The notes beneath the pieces were generated by a model, which had not been told where the DNA came from, made no database searches, and saw only the letters and a list, made by a program, of their open reading frames with translations. From Branchinecta lynchi (lineage: Eukaryota > Arthropoda > Branchiopoda > Anostraca > Branchinectidae), in NCBI GenBank assembly GCA_023053575.1, contig JAKZAP010000157.1:1-64000 (forward strand): a stretch of 64,000 nucleotides of DNA, read 5' to 3'. Both the position numbers and the translations under genes were made by a program. Of this stretch, positions 52,423 through 62,568 are shown in pieces (position 1 is the stretch's first letter; every line of letters starts with the position of its first letter).

Positions 52423-52489
52423 TCACTTTGGCAACTTCCGTGCAATTCTTTTGGGTCGCTTTTGTAGTGCGTTCTAAAACACGTCTACA
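52423..52489 (-). other. Untranslated leader next to gag
   Basis: A short unique sequence between the gag ATG and the 22-bp minisatellite. I looked for a primer-binding site (TGG plus a tRNA 3'-end complement) and for LTR sequence and found neither. The segment GTGCGTTCTAAAACACG (about 52467-52483) looks like a decayed minisatellite unit, so the array may once have begun closer to gag. Confidence 0.6.
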
Positions 52490-53024
52490 GTGCTGTAAAG
52501 CGAGACCCAAAATTGTGCTGTAAAGCACAAACAAAAAGTGCTGTAAAGCACGATCAAAAGTGCTGTGAAGCACGACCCAAAAGTGCTGTTAAGCACGACC
52601 TGGAGTGCTGTAAAGCACGGCCAAAAGTGCTGTAAAGCACACCAAAAAGTGCTGTGAAGCACGACCTGAAGTGCTGTAAAGCACGACCAAAAGTGCTATT
52701 AAGCACGACCAAAAGTGCTGTAAAGCACACCAAAAAGTGCTGTGAAGCACGACCCGAAGTGCTGTAAAGCACGACCAAAAGTGCTTTGAAGCACACCAAA
52801 AGTGCTGTAAAGCACACCAAAAAGTGCTGTGAAGCACGACCCGAAGTGCTGTAAAGCACGACCAAAAGTGCTTTGAAGCACACCAAAACTGCTGTTAAGC
52901 AGGCTCAAAAGTGCTGTAAAGCACACCAAAAAGTGCTGTGAAGCACGACCTGAAGTGCTGTGAAGCACGACCAAAAGTGCTGTGAAGCACACCAAAAAGT
53001 GCTGTAAAGCACGACCAAAAGTGC
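52490..53024. repeat. 22-bp hairpin minisatellite (about 24 copies)
   Basis: The unit is GTGCTGTAAAGCAC followed by an 8-bp linker, mostly GACCAAAA, ACCAAAAA or GACCTGAA. The first 14 bases contain GTGCT and AGCAC arms around a four-base loop, so every unit can form a small stem-loop. The linkers alternate in 66- or 88-bp groups, giving a higher-order pattern. Units next to the retroelement leader are the most diverged and those next to the 17-bp satellite the most regular. As 22 is not a multiple of 3, the array is open in several frames. The ORFs in it are not credible genes. Confidence 0.92.
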
Positions 53025-53027
53025 AAA

Positions 53028-56000
53028 CCACAAGGTTTGTTGTTGGTTTTCTCGCAAGGTTTGTTTTCCCACAAGGTTTGTTTTCCCACTGTATTGGTTT
53101 TCCCAAAAGGTTCGCTTTCCCTCAAGGTTGGTTTTCCCAAAAGGTTTGTTTCCCCACAAGGTTTGTTTTCCCACAAGGTTTGTTTTCCCACAAGGTTTGT
53201 TTTTCAACAAGGTTTGTTTTCCCACAAGGTTTGTTTTCCCACAAGGTTGGTTTTCCCGAAAGGTTTGTTTCCCCACAAGGTTTGTTTTCCCACTAGGTTT
53301 GTTTTCCCATAAGGTTGGTTTTCCCACAAGGTTTGTTTTCTCACAAGGTTTGTTTTCCCACTAGGTTTGTTTCCCCACAAGGTTTGTTTTCTCACAAGGT
53401 TTGTTTTCCCACTGTATTGGTTTTCCCAAAAGGTTTGTTTTCCCACAAGGATTGTTTTCTCACAACGTCTGTTTTCCCACTGTGTTGGTTTTCCCAAAAT
53501 GTTCGCTTTCCCTTAAGGTTGGTTTTCCCAAAAGGTTTGTTTTCTCACAAGGTTTGTTTTCCCACTAGGTTGGTTTTCCCACAAGGTTTGTTTTCCCATA
53601 AGGTTGGTTTTCCCACAAGGTTTGTTTTCTCACAAGGTTCGTTTTCCCCCAAGGTTGGTTTTCTCGCAAGGTTGGTTTTCCCACAAGGTTTGTTTTCCCA
53701 CTGTACTGGTTTTCCCAAAAGGTTCGCTTTCCCTCAAGGTTGGTTTTCCCAAAAGGTTTGTTTCCCCACAAGGTTTGTTTTCCCACAAGGTTTGTTTTCC
53801 CACAAGGTATGTTTTTCAACAAGGTTTGTTTTCCCACAAGGTTGGTTTTCCCGAAAGGTTTGTTTCCCCACAAGGTTTGTTTTCCCACTAGGTTTGTTTT
53901 CCCATAAGGTTGGTTTTCCCACAAGGTTTGTTTTCTCACAAGGTTTGTTTTCCCACTAGGTTTGTTTCCCACACAAGGTTTGTTTTCTCACAAGGTTTGT
54001 TTTCTCACAAGGTTTGTTTTCCCACAAGGTTTGTTTTCCCACAAGGTTTGTTTTCCCACAAGGTTTGTTTTCCCACAAGGTTGGTTTTCCCGAATCGTTT
54101 GTTTCCCCACAAGGTTTGTTTTCCCACAAGGTTGGTTTTCCCGCAGGGTTTGTTTTCCCACAAGGTTAGTTTTCCCATAAGGTTGTCTTTCCCACAAGGT
54201 TTGTTTTCCCACAAGGTTTGTTTTCCCACTAGGTTTTTCTTCCCTCAAGATTTGTTTTTCCTCTAGGTTTGTTTTCCCACAAGATTCGTTTTCACCCAAG
54301 GTTGGTTTTCCCGCAAGGTTGGTTTTCCCACAAGGTTGGTTTTCCCACACGGTTGGTTTTCCCGCAAGGTTAGTTTTCCCCCAAGGTTGGTTTTCTCGCA
54401 AGGTTGGTTTTCCCACAAGGTTTGTTTTCCCACTGTATTGGTTTTCCCAAAAGGTTCGCTTTCCCGCAAGGTTTGTTTTCCCAAAAGGTTTGTTTCCCCA
54501 CAAGGTTTGTTTTCCCACAAGGTTTGTTTTCCCACTAGGTTTGTTTTTCAACAAGGTTTGTTTTCCCAGAAGGTTTGTTTTTCCACAAGGTTGGTTTTCC
54601 CGAAAGGTTTGTTTCCCCATAAGGTTTGTTTTCCCACTAGGTTTGTTTTCCCATAAGGTTGGTTTTCCCACAAGGTTTGTTTTCTCACAAGGTTTGTTTT
54701 CCCACTAGGTTTGTTTCCCCACAAGGTTTGTTTTCTCACAAGGTTTGTTTTCCCACAAGGTTTGTTTTCCCCCAAGGTTGGTTTTCCCGCAAGGTTGGTT
54801 TTCCCACAAGGTTTGTTTTTCCACTGTGTTGATTTTCCCAAAAGGTTCGCTTTCCCGCAAGGTTGGTTTTCCCACAAGGTTTGTTTCCCCACAAGGTTTG
54901 TTTTCCCACAAGGTTTGTTTTCCCACAAGGTTTGTTTTCCCACAAGGTTTGTTTTCCCACAAGGTTTGTTTTCCCACAAGGTTGGTTTTCCCGAAAGGTT
55001 TGTTTCCCCACAAGGTTTGTTTTCCCACTAGAATTGTTTTCCCATAAGGTTGGTTTTCCCACAATAATTGTTTTCTCACAAGGTTTGTTTTCCCACTAGG
55101 TTTGTTTCCCCACAAGGTTTGTTTTCTCACAAGTTTTTTTTTCCCACAATTTTTTTTTTCCCACAAGGTTTGTTTTCCCACAAGGTTTGTTTTCCCACAA
55201 GGTTTGTTTTCCCACAAGGTTGGTTTTCCCGAAAGGTTTGTTTCCCCACAAGGTTGGTTTTCCCACAAGGTTTGTTTTCTCACAAGGTTTGTTTTCCCAC
55301 TAGGTTTGTTTCCCCACAAGGTTTGTTTTCTCACAAGGTTTGTTTTCCCACAAGGTTTGTTTTCCCACTGTTTTGGTTTTCCCATAAGGTTGTCTTTCCC
55401 ACAAGGTTTGTTTTCCCACAAGGTTTGTTTTCCCACTAGGTTTGTTTTCCCTCAAGATTTGTTTTTCCTCTAGGTTGGTTTTCACACAAGGTTGGTTTTC
55501 CCCACAAGGTTTGTTTTCCCACAAGGATTGTTTTCTCACAAGGTTTGTTTCCCCACAAGGTTTGTTTTCCCACAAGGATTGTTTTCTCACAAGGTTTGTT
55601 TCCCCACAAGGTTTGTTTTCCCACAAGGATTGTTTTCTCACAAGGTTTGTTTTCCCACTGTGTTGGTTTTCCCAAAAGGTTCGCTTTCCCGCAAGGTTGG
55701 TTTTCCCACAAGGTTGGATTTCCCGCAGGGTTTGTTTCCCCATAAGGTTGGTTTTCCCACAAGGTTTGTTTTCTCACAAGGTTTGTTTTCCCACTAGGTT
55801 GGTTTTCCCACAAGGTTTGTTTTCCCACAAGGTTTGTTGTCCCCCAAGGTTGGTTTTCCGGCAAGGTTGGTTTTCCCACAAGGTTGGTTTTCCCACAAGG
55901 CTAGTTTTACCGCAAGGTTAGTTTTCCCACAAGGTCTGTTTTAACACAAGGTTTGTTTTCCCACAAGGTTTTTTTCCCCACAAGGTTTGTTTTCCCACAA

Positions 56001-59000
56001 GGTTTTTTTTCTCACAAGGTTTGTTTTCCCACTGTTTTGGTTTTCCCACAAGGTTGGCTTTCCCACAAGGTTTGTTTTCCCACAAGGTCTGTTTTCCCAC
56101 AAACCAAAACAAACCTTTCCCACAAGGATTGTTTTCTCAAAAGGTTGGTTTTCCCACTGTGTTGGTTTTCCCAAAAGGTTCGCTTTCCCACAAGGTTGGT
56201 TTTCCCACAAGGTTTGTTTTCCCCCAAGGTTGGTTTTCTCGCAAGGTTGGTTTTCCCACAAGGTTTGTTTTCCCACTGTATTGGTTTTCCCAAAAGATTC
56301 GCTTTCCCGCAAGGTTGGTTTTCCCAAAAGGTTTGTTTCCCCACAAGGTTTGTTTTCCCACAAGGTTTGTTTTCCCACAAGGTTTGTTTTTCAACAAGGT
56401 TTGTTTTCCCACAAGGTTTGTTTTCCCACAAGGTTGGTTTTCCGGAAAGGTTTTTTTCCCCATAAGGTTTGTTTTCCCACTAGGTTTGTTTTCCCATAAG
56501 GTTGGTTTTCCCACAAGGTTTGTTTTCTCACAAGGTTTGTTTTCCCACTAGGTTTGTTTCCCCACAAGGTTTGTTTTCTCACAAGGTTTGTTTTCCCACA
56601 AGGTTTGTTTTCCCACAAGGTTTGTTTTCCCACAAGGTTTGTTTTCCCACAAGGTTGGTTTTCCCGAAACGTTTGTTTCCCCACAAGGTTGGTTTTCCCA
56701 CAAGGTTGGTTTTCCCGCAGGGTTTGTTTTCCCACAAGGTTAGTTTTCCCGCAAGGTTTGTTTCCCCACAAGGTTTGTTTTCCCACAAGGATTGTTTTCT
56801 CACAAGGTTTGTTTTCCCACTAGGTTTGTTTCCCCACAAGGTTTGTTTTCCCAGAAGGTTTGTTTTCCCCCAAGGTTGGTTTTCCCGCAAGGTTGGTTTT
56901 CCCACAAGGTTTGTTTTCCCACTGTGTTGGTTTTCCCAAAAGGTTCGCTTTCCCATAAGGTTGGTTTTCCCACAAGGTTGGTTTCCCCGCAGGGTTTCTT
57001 TCCCCATAAGGTTGGTTTTCCCACAAGGTTTGTTTTCTCACAAGGTTTTTGTTTTCCCACTAGGTTGTTTTTCCCACTAGGTTGGTTTTCCCACAAGGTT
57101 TGTTTTCCCACAAGGTTTGTTTTCCCCCAAGGTTGGTTTTCCCGCAAGGTTGGTTTTCCCACAAGGTTTGTTTTCCCACTGTGTTGATTTTCCCAAAAGG
57201 TTCGCTTTCCCGCAAGGTTGGTTTTCCCACAAGGTTTGTTTCCCCACAAGGTTTGTTTTCCCACAAGGTTGGTTTTCCCGAAAGGCTTGTTTCCCCACAA
57301 GGTTTGTTTTCCCACTAGAATTGTTTTCCCATAAGGTTGGTTTTCCCACAAGAATTGTTTTCTCACAAGGTTTGTTTTCCCACTAGGTTTGTTTCCCCAC
57401 AAGGTTTGTTTTCTCACAAGGTTTTTTTTCCCACAAGGTTTTTTTTCCCACAAGGTTTGTTTTCCCACAAGGTTTGTTTTCCCACAAGGTTGGTTTTCCC
57501 GAAAGGTTTGTTTCCCCACAAGGTTGGTTTTCCCACAAGGTTGGTTTTCCCGCAGGGTTTGTTTTCCCACAAGGTTAGTTTTCCCGCAAGGTTTGTTTTC
57601 CCACAAGGTTAGTTTTCCCACAAGATTTGTTTCTCCACAAGGTTTGTTTCCCCACAAGGTTTGTTTTCCCACAAGGATTGTTTTCTCACAAGGTTTGTTT
57701 CCCCACAAGGTTTGCTTTCCCACAAGGATTGTTTTCCCACAAGGTTTGTTTTCCCACAAGGTTTGTTTTCCCACAAGGTTCGTTTTCCCACAAGGTTGGT
57801 TATCCCGCAGGGTTTGTTTTCCCAAAAGGTTAGTTTTCCCACAAGGTTTGTTTCCCCACAAGGTTTGTTTTCCCACAAGGATTGTTTTCTCACAAGGTTT
57901 GTTTTCCCACAAGGTGGGTTTTCCCACAAGGTTTGTTTTCTCACAAGGTTTGTTTTCCCACTAGGTTGGTATTCCCACAAGGTTTGTTTTCCCACAAGGT
58001 TTGTTTTCCCCCAAGGTTGGTTTTCCAGAAAGGTTGGTTTTCCCACAAGGTTTGTTTTCCCACAAGATTTGTTTTCCCACAAGATTTGTTTTCCCACTAG
58101 GTTGGTTTTTCCACAAGGTTGGTTTTCCCAAAAGGTTAGTTTTCCCACAAGGTTTGTTTCCCCACAAGGTTTGTTTTCACCCAAGGTTGGTTTTCCCGCA
58201 AGGTTGGTTTTCCCACAAGGTTGGTTTTCCCACACGGTTGGTTTTTCCGCAAGGTTAGTTTTCCCACAAGGTCTGTTTTAACACAAGGTTTGTTTTCCCA
58301 CAAGGTTTGTTTCCCCACAAGGTTTGTTTTTCCACAAGGTTTGTTTTCCCACTGTTTTGGTTTTCCCATAAGGTTGTCTTTCCCACAAGGTTTGTTTTCC
58401 CACAAGGTTTGTTTTCCCACTAGGTTTGTTTTCCCTCAAAATTTGTTTTTCCTCTAGGTTGGTTTTCCCACAAGGTTTGTTTTCCCACAAGGTTTGTTTT
58501 CCCCCAAGGTTGGTTTTCCCGCAAGGTTGGTTTTCCCACAAGGTTTGTTTTCCCACAAGGTTTGTTTTCCCACAAGATTTGTTTTCCCACTAGGTTGGTT
58601 TTCCCACAAGGTTGGTTTTCCCAAAAGGTTAGTTTTCCCACAAGGTTTGTTTCCCCACAAGGTTTGTTTTCAGCCAAGGTTGGTTTTCCCGCAAGGTTGG
58701 TTTTCCCACAAGGTTGGTTTTCCCACACGGTTGGTTATCCCGCAAGGTTAGTTTTCCCACAAGGTCTGTTTTAACACAAGGTTTGTTTTCCCACAAGGTT
58801 TATTTTCCCCCAAGGTTGGTTTTCTCGCAAGGTTGGTTTTCCCACAAGGTTTGTTTTCCCACTGTATTGGTTTTCCCAAAAGGTTCACTTTCCCGCAAGG
58901 TTGGTTTTCCCAAAAGGTTTGTTTCCCCACACGGTTTGTTTTCCCACATGGTTTCTTTTCCCACAAGGTTTGTTTTTCCACAAGGTTTGTTTTCCCACAA

Positions 59001-59658
59001 GGTTTGTTTTCCCACAAGGTTGGTTTTCCCGAAAGGTTTGTTTTCCCACTAGGTTTGTTTTCCCATAAGGTTGGTTTTCCCACAAGGTTTGTTTTCTCAC
59101 AAGGTTTGTTTTCCCACTAGGTTTGTTTCCCCACAAGGTTTGTTTTCTCACAAGGTTTGTTTTCCCACAAGGTTTGTTTTCCCACAAGGATTGTTTTCCC
59201 ACAAGGTTTGTTTTCCCACAAGGTTGGTTTTCCCGAAACGTTTGTTTCCCCACAAGGTTGGTTTTCCCACATGGTTGGTTTTCCCGCAGGGTTTGTTTTC
59301 CCACAAGGTTAGTTTTCCCGCAAGGTTTGTTTCCCCACAAGGTTTGTTTTCCCACAAGGATTTTTTTCTCACAAGGTTTGTTTTCCCACTAGGTTTGTTT
59401 CCCCACAAGGTTTGTTTTCAAACAAGGTTTGTTTTCCCCCAAGGTTGGTTTTCCCGCAAGGTTGGTTTTCCCACAAGGTTTGTTTTCCCACTGTGTTGGT
59501 TTTCCCAAAAGGTTCGCTTTCCCACAAGGTTGGTTTTCCCACAAGGATGGTTTTCCCGCAGGGTTTCTTTCCCCATAAGGTTGGTTTTCCCACAAGGTTT
59601 GTTTTCTCACAAGGTTTTTGTTTTCCCACTAGGTTGTTTTTCCCACTAGGTTGGTTTT
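53028..59658 (-). repeat. 17-bp satellite array, reverse orientation, block 2 (about 6.6 kb)
   Basis: Resumes at CCACAAGGTTTG directly after the 22-bp array and runs to the LINE tail. The marker unit CTGTTTTAACAC occurs at 55936, 58273 and 58766. The last two are 493 bp apart and bound a 29-unit duplication. The stretch 55436-56061 is paralogous to the satellite left of the LTR element. A small forward-like patch, AAACCAAAACAAACC, interrupts the array at about 56101-56115. No gene is visible. Confidence 0.96.
57960..58770 (-). repeat. 29-unit (493-bp) satellite duplication
   Basis: Sequence around 57961-58273 recurs 493 bp downstream at about 58454-58766, including the marker unit, a CCCACACGG variant and TTTTCACCC against TTTTCAGCC. 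The period equals that of the separate amplification at 30.4-31.3 kb. Confidence 0.8.
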
Positions 59659-59674
59659 ATTTATTTATTTATTT
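59659..59674 (-). repeat. LINE 3' tetranucleotide tail
   Basis: ATTT repeated four times on the plus strand, which is AAAT units at the 3' end of the element. A short microsatellite tail in place of a plain poly(A) is common in several LINE clades. It marks the 3' insertion boundary next to the satellite T-run. Confidence 0.85.
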
Positions 59675-59751
59675 AACTAAATGGACGGCCAACAAGGGCC
59701 ATATACATCTACAAACACCAACAAAACAAAACAAAAATTAAGAACAAAACA

Positions 59752-62568
59752 CTAATTCACTGAAGGAGAGAAATTGCAGAAGAGCAACTTCCCCCACGAC
59801 AACCATATTGGCAGCGTCAGCCTCATGTGCGGCCCAGCCAGGACAGCCAGCAACGGATTCTGGGACTCAAGAATACGCTTCTGCAGGGAAAGGGCAGAAA
59901 AGCGTCTAATTTCTGGGAAACAGGGAAGGCCTTCACCAACAAACATTGATGACGCACTACAGTTCCACTTTAACCCTTGCAACCAACGAAAAGAGTTATT
60001 GTATAGGACACGAAAACTGGTTTCGCCCCTAACCCTAATATTAGTTACAAGAGCCACACAGTAAAGCTGAGTGCAGTACATCCTGAAATGAAAAGTCTTG
60101 ACGGGCGAGTCGCAAGCCCCAAACTTCCTTATTAGCAGATTAGCTCGAGCGCATAGTGCCCGTGATAGGGCTTTTACATGCAGCTCGTCGCTCAGCGTAG
60201 GGGTGAACGTAAACCCTAGGTATTTGAATTCATCCACAAACTCGTGGCCACGTGGGATAAAAGCCATGCATAGCGTTTTCTTCGTGTTGAATATTATATC
60301 GTGCTGTAAAGCAAAATCATCGCAAAGAGCCAACAGTTGGTTCAGTGCATGAACCGTAGGGGCCAGAAGCGCAACGTCGTCAGCATAACTAATATTGTTA
60401 AAACATACACCCTGGATGAAGCAACCTACACCTGCATTAACAAGGGCACTGTTAAGTTCATCCACATACAGGTTGTACAGAATAGGGGACAAAACTCCAC
60501 CTTGTCTAACACCATTTAAAACGTGAAATGGGCTGCTGAAAACACCATCCCATCTGACACAGAATTTCTGGTTTTGAAACCAGCATGCAAGGGTTAGAAC
60601 TATTCTAGGGTCCACACCTTTTGCTAACATCTTACTTAATAACTTTGCCTGGTTAACTCTATCAAACGCAGCTTTAGCGTCAATAAAGCACACAAACACA
60701 GGGGAAGAAAATAGCCAAAAATACTCTATCACCGCTTTTAGAATAAAGACACAAAAATCAGTAGAAGATTTGGGCTTGAACCCAAACTGGTATGATGACG
60801 AGCGTATCTTAGGTTCGACAATATCATAAAGACATTTTTCGAAAACCTTAGAGATAACAGCTGCCATAGCAATAGGCCGATAGTTAGTAAGGCTACTTAG
60901 GTCACCAGTCACCGACTTTGGGATAGGTATCAGACAAACTTCCGTTAAAGGATCAGGCACAAATGCATGCAAAAGAAAACCATTAAACAAGACAGTTAAA
61001 AAACAAGTTAGTTGCGGGCCAGCATGCTTCAGATGGTTCGCAGTTAAACCATCGAGACCCCCACTCCTACTACCTGAAAGCCCAGCTACCACCTTAGAAA
61101 CAACCTCATATGAAATTAGCTGCTCAAGGTCAGCAAGAGCAATGGCCTTTTGCGCATCTCGCACAACACACTCAAGTTCAGAAGGGACTGATGAAAAAGT
61201 CGATGCGAAGTGGTGACCCCATAAATCGGCTATGGCTGCTGGACCAGATACGCCACCAACATGCTCAGCCGCCTTTGGGGCACTGGACTTACTACTTCTG
61301 GCTACCCTCTTCCAGAACTCCTTAAACTTACAGTTCGTGAGTGAAGCCGCAAGCGCTGAAGCCTTAAGCCGGTCTAAATTTTTCCGGCACCAACGAAGAG
61401 CACCACGAAACCTCTGATTTAGGCTTCTTCTCAGCAGGTCATATTCATCTCCTGGGAATTTGCCATTCGCCAGCCACTCCCTAAAAGCTTCCTTGGCTGC
61501 TGTAAAATGGACCTTCACATGCCTGTTCCAACCAGGTAAAACTTCTTTTCTTCCTGGATTTCTTTTCTGTGCAACAAATGGTAGGCACACACAAGCATTA
61601 GTTATTAGTATTGCACATACAGACAGGTACAAATGTACGAGGCTACACCTGTGACCAGTATCCGAACAAAAACCACCACCAGTTTTACACACAACAGGCA
61701 GATTTTGTTGTAAAACCCTCAGACCATGTTCAACCCCACTTCTGTACGCAGCAAGTTGATCATTAGTAGCGTTATCCCAAGCCACCACCGGGGGAGAAAG
61801 AGTAGGGACAGTGGGGGCCCGTTCGCTCACGTCCCGGCTGAGCAGCGATGGGGCAAGCTCAAAAACAACTGGAAAGTGGTCAGAACCAAAAATATCATAA
61901 CGAACTTGAACATTTCGTAAAAAATTTCGAAGAGACCGTGACACAATCACGTGATCAAGCCACGACGTAGAGCCCACATGGCTCATAAACGTGAACGATG
62001 TATCACTGAGGCAATCCACGTCAGCTATCGCAAGTTCATTATCACGAGCCACCTGGTCTAGCTCAACGTAAAAAAGGGATTTTTTACAGTAATCTGCATT
62101 AAAATCACCAACAAAACACAAATGGGTCGGCACAATATCATCATCAATAAACGACACTAGTCTACCAAGGTACATATTAAATTCTGGTAAATTTTCCGGA
62201 TTGCAAACAGGCATGTAAACATTCACCAGCAGAATCCGAGAAAGACCGCACTTCAGAGAAACTGGCTGCAGACGCTCATCGGCAGGAATAGGAAAAGAAA
62301 GCATACCTTTCAAGTTATGTCTGCAGAGGATCGCAAGTCCACCTTTTGGCCTACCTCTCACGAGCCCATCCCCGGCCTTCGTAGACGACACTCCAAAGGC
62401 CGAAAAATCAACATGGATTGTGTCCAGAAAGGGAAGATCGTAGTCGAACAGCATCGTTTCCTGCAGCAGTATTATATCCGCTTCTTCGCACAGAGCCCTC
62501 ACCGCGGCGATGTTCCATTTCACCGAATGGCAGTTAAATGATGCAATCCTTATGCCTGACTCAAACAT
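59752..62568 (-). CDS. LINE ORF2: endonuclease and reverse transcriptase (938 residues)
   Basis: The protein nicks target DNA and reverse-transcribes the element RNA at the nick. The start chosen is the ATG at 62568. It lies at the beginning of the endonuclease domain and overlaps the ORF1 stop in AATGTTTGA. The frame stays open upstream to 62742, but that part overlaps ORF1. Endonuclease residues: FNCHS (N12), LLQET (E37), VGDFNAD (D155), LDHV (D205, H206) and GSDHFPV (S229, D230, H231). RT residues: NYRPIA at 562-567, FIDAKAAFD (D630), GVRQGGVLSP at 686-695 and YADD at 728-731. A C-terminal RT-associated region runs to the TAG at 59752. No internal stop or frameshift is seen, so ORF2 looks intact and possibly young, although the element has lost most of ORF1. 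Confidence 0.94.
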   Translation of the reverse strand: MFESGIRIASFNCHSVKWNIAAVRALCEEADIILLQETMLFDYDLPFLDTIHVDFSAFGVSSTKAGDGLVRGRPKGGLAILCRHNLKGMLSFPIPADERLQPVSLKCGLSRILLVNVYMPVCNPENLPEFNMYLGRLVSFIDDDIVPTHLCFVGDFNADYCKKSLFYVELDQVARDNELAIADVDCLSDTSFTFMSHVGSTSWLDHVIVSRSLRNFLRNVQVRYDIFGSDHFPVVFELAPSLLSRDVSERAPTVPTLSPPVVAWDNATNDQLAAYRSGVEHGLRVLQQNLPVVCKTGGGFCSDTGHRCSLVHLYLSVCAILITNACVCLPFVAQKRNPGRKEVLPGWNRHVKVHFTAAKEAFREWLANGKFPGDEYDLLRRSLNQRFRGALRWCRKNLDRLKASALAASLTNCKFKEFWKRVARSSKSSAPKAAEHVGGVSGPAAIADLWGHHFASTFSSVPSELECVVRDAQKAIALADLEQLISYEVVSKVVAGLSGSRSGGLDGLTANHLKHAGPQLTCFLTVLFNGFLLHAFVPDPLTEVCLIPIPKSVTGDLSSLTNYRPIAMAAVISKVFEKCLYDIVEPKIRSSSYQFGFKPKSSTDFCVFILKAVIEYFWLFSSPVFVCFIDAKAAFDRVNQAKLLSKMLAKGVDPRIVLTLACWFQNQKFCVRWDGVFSSPFHVLNGVRQGGVLSPILYNLYVDELNSALVNAGVGCFIQGVCFNNISYADDVALLAPTVHALNQLLALCDDFALQHDIIFNTKKTLCMAFIPRGHEFVDEFKYLGFTFTPTLSDELHVKALSRALCARANLLIRKFGACDSPVKTFHFRMYCTQLYCVALVTNIRVRGETSFRVLYNNSFRWLQGLKWNCSASSMFVGEGLPCFPEIRRFSALSLQKRILESQNPLLAVLAGPHMRLTLPIWLSWGKLLFCNFSPSVN

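Larger units (their letters stand above)
47189..53027 (-). mobile_element. Gmr1-type Ty3/gypsy LTR retrotransposon lacking its 5' LTR
   Basis: On the reverse strand, in order: a 22-bp minisatellite in the leader region, gag-protease-integrase-RT, RNase H, a small integrase-like ORF, a polypurine tract and a 204-bp 3' LTR. Integrase lies before the RT, and Gag contains a SCAN-like segment. Both are established traits of the Gmr1 clade of Ty3/gypsy elements. No second LTR, no primer-binding site and no target-site duplication are visible at the right end, so the 5' end is truncated or rearranged. One in-frame stop splits the RT, so this copy looks non-autonomous. The left flank, ending GGTTGGCTTTC, matches an uninterrupted satellite stretch at about 55975-56061. 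That stretch serves as a paralogous empty site. Confidence 0.9.

Noticed and set aside
52423..52489. Primer-binding site and 5' LTR at the right end of the LTR element
   Set aside because: I found no TGG-type tRNA complement and no copy of the 204-bp LTR there.
52554..53191. ORFs through the 22-bp minisatellite, some fused to 17-bp satellite
   Set aside because: The same periodicity artefact. The peptide is a 22-residue hydrophobic repeat and the frames overlap.
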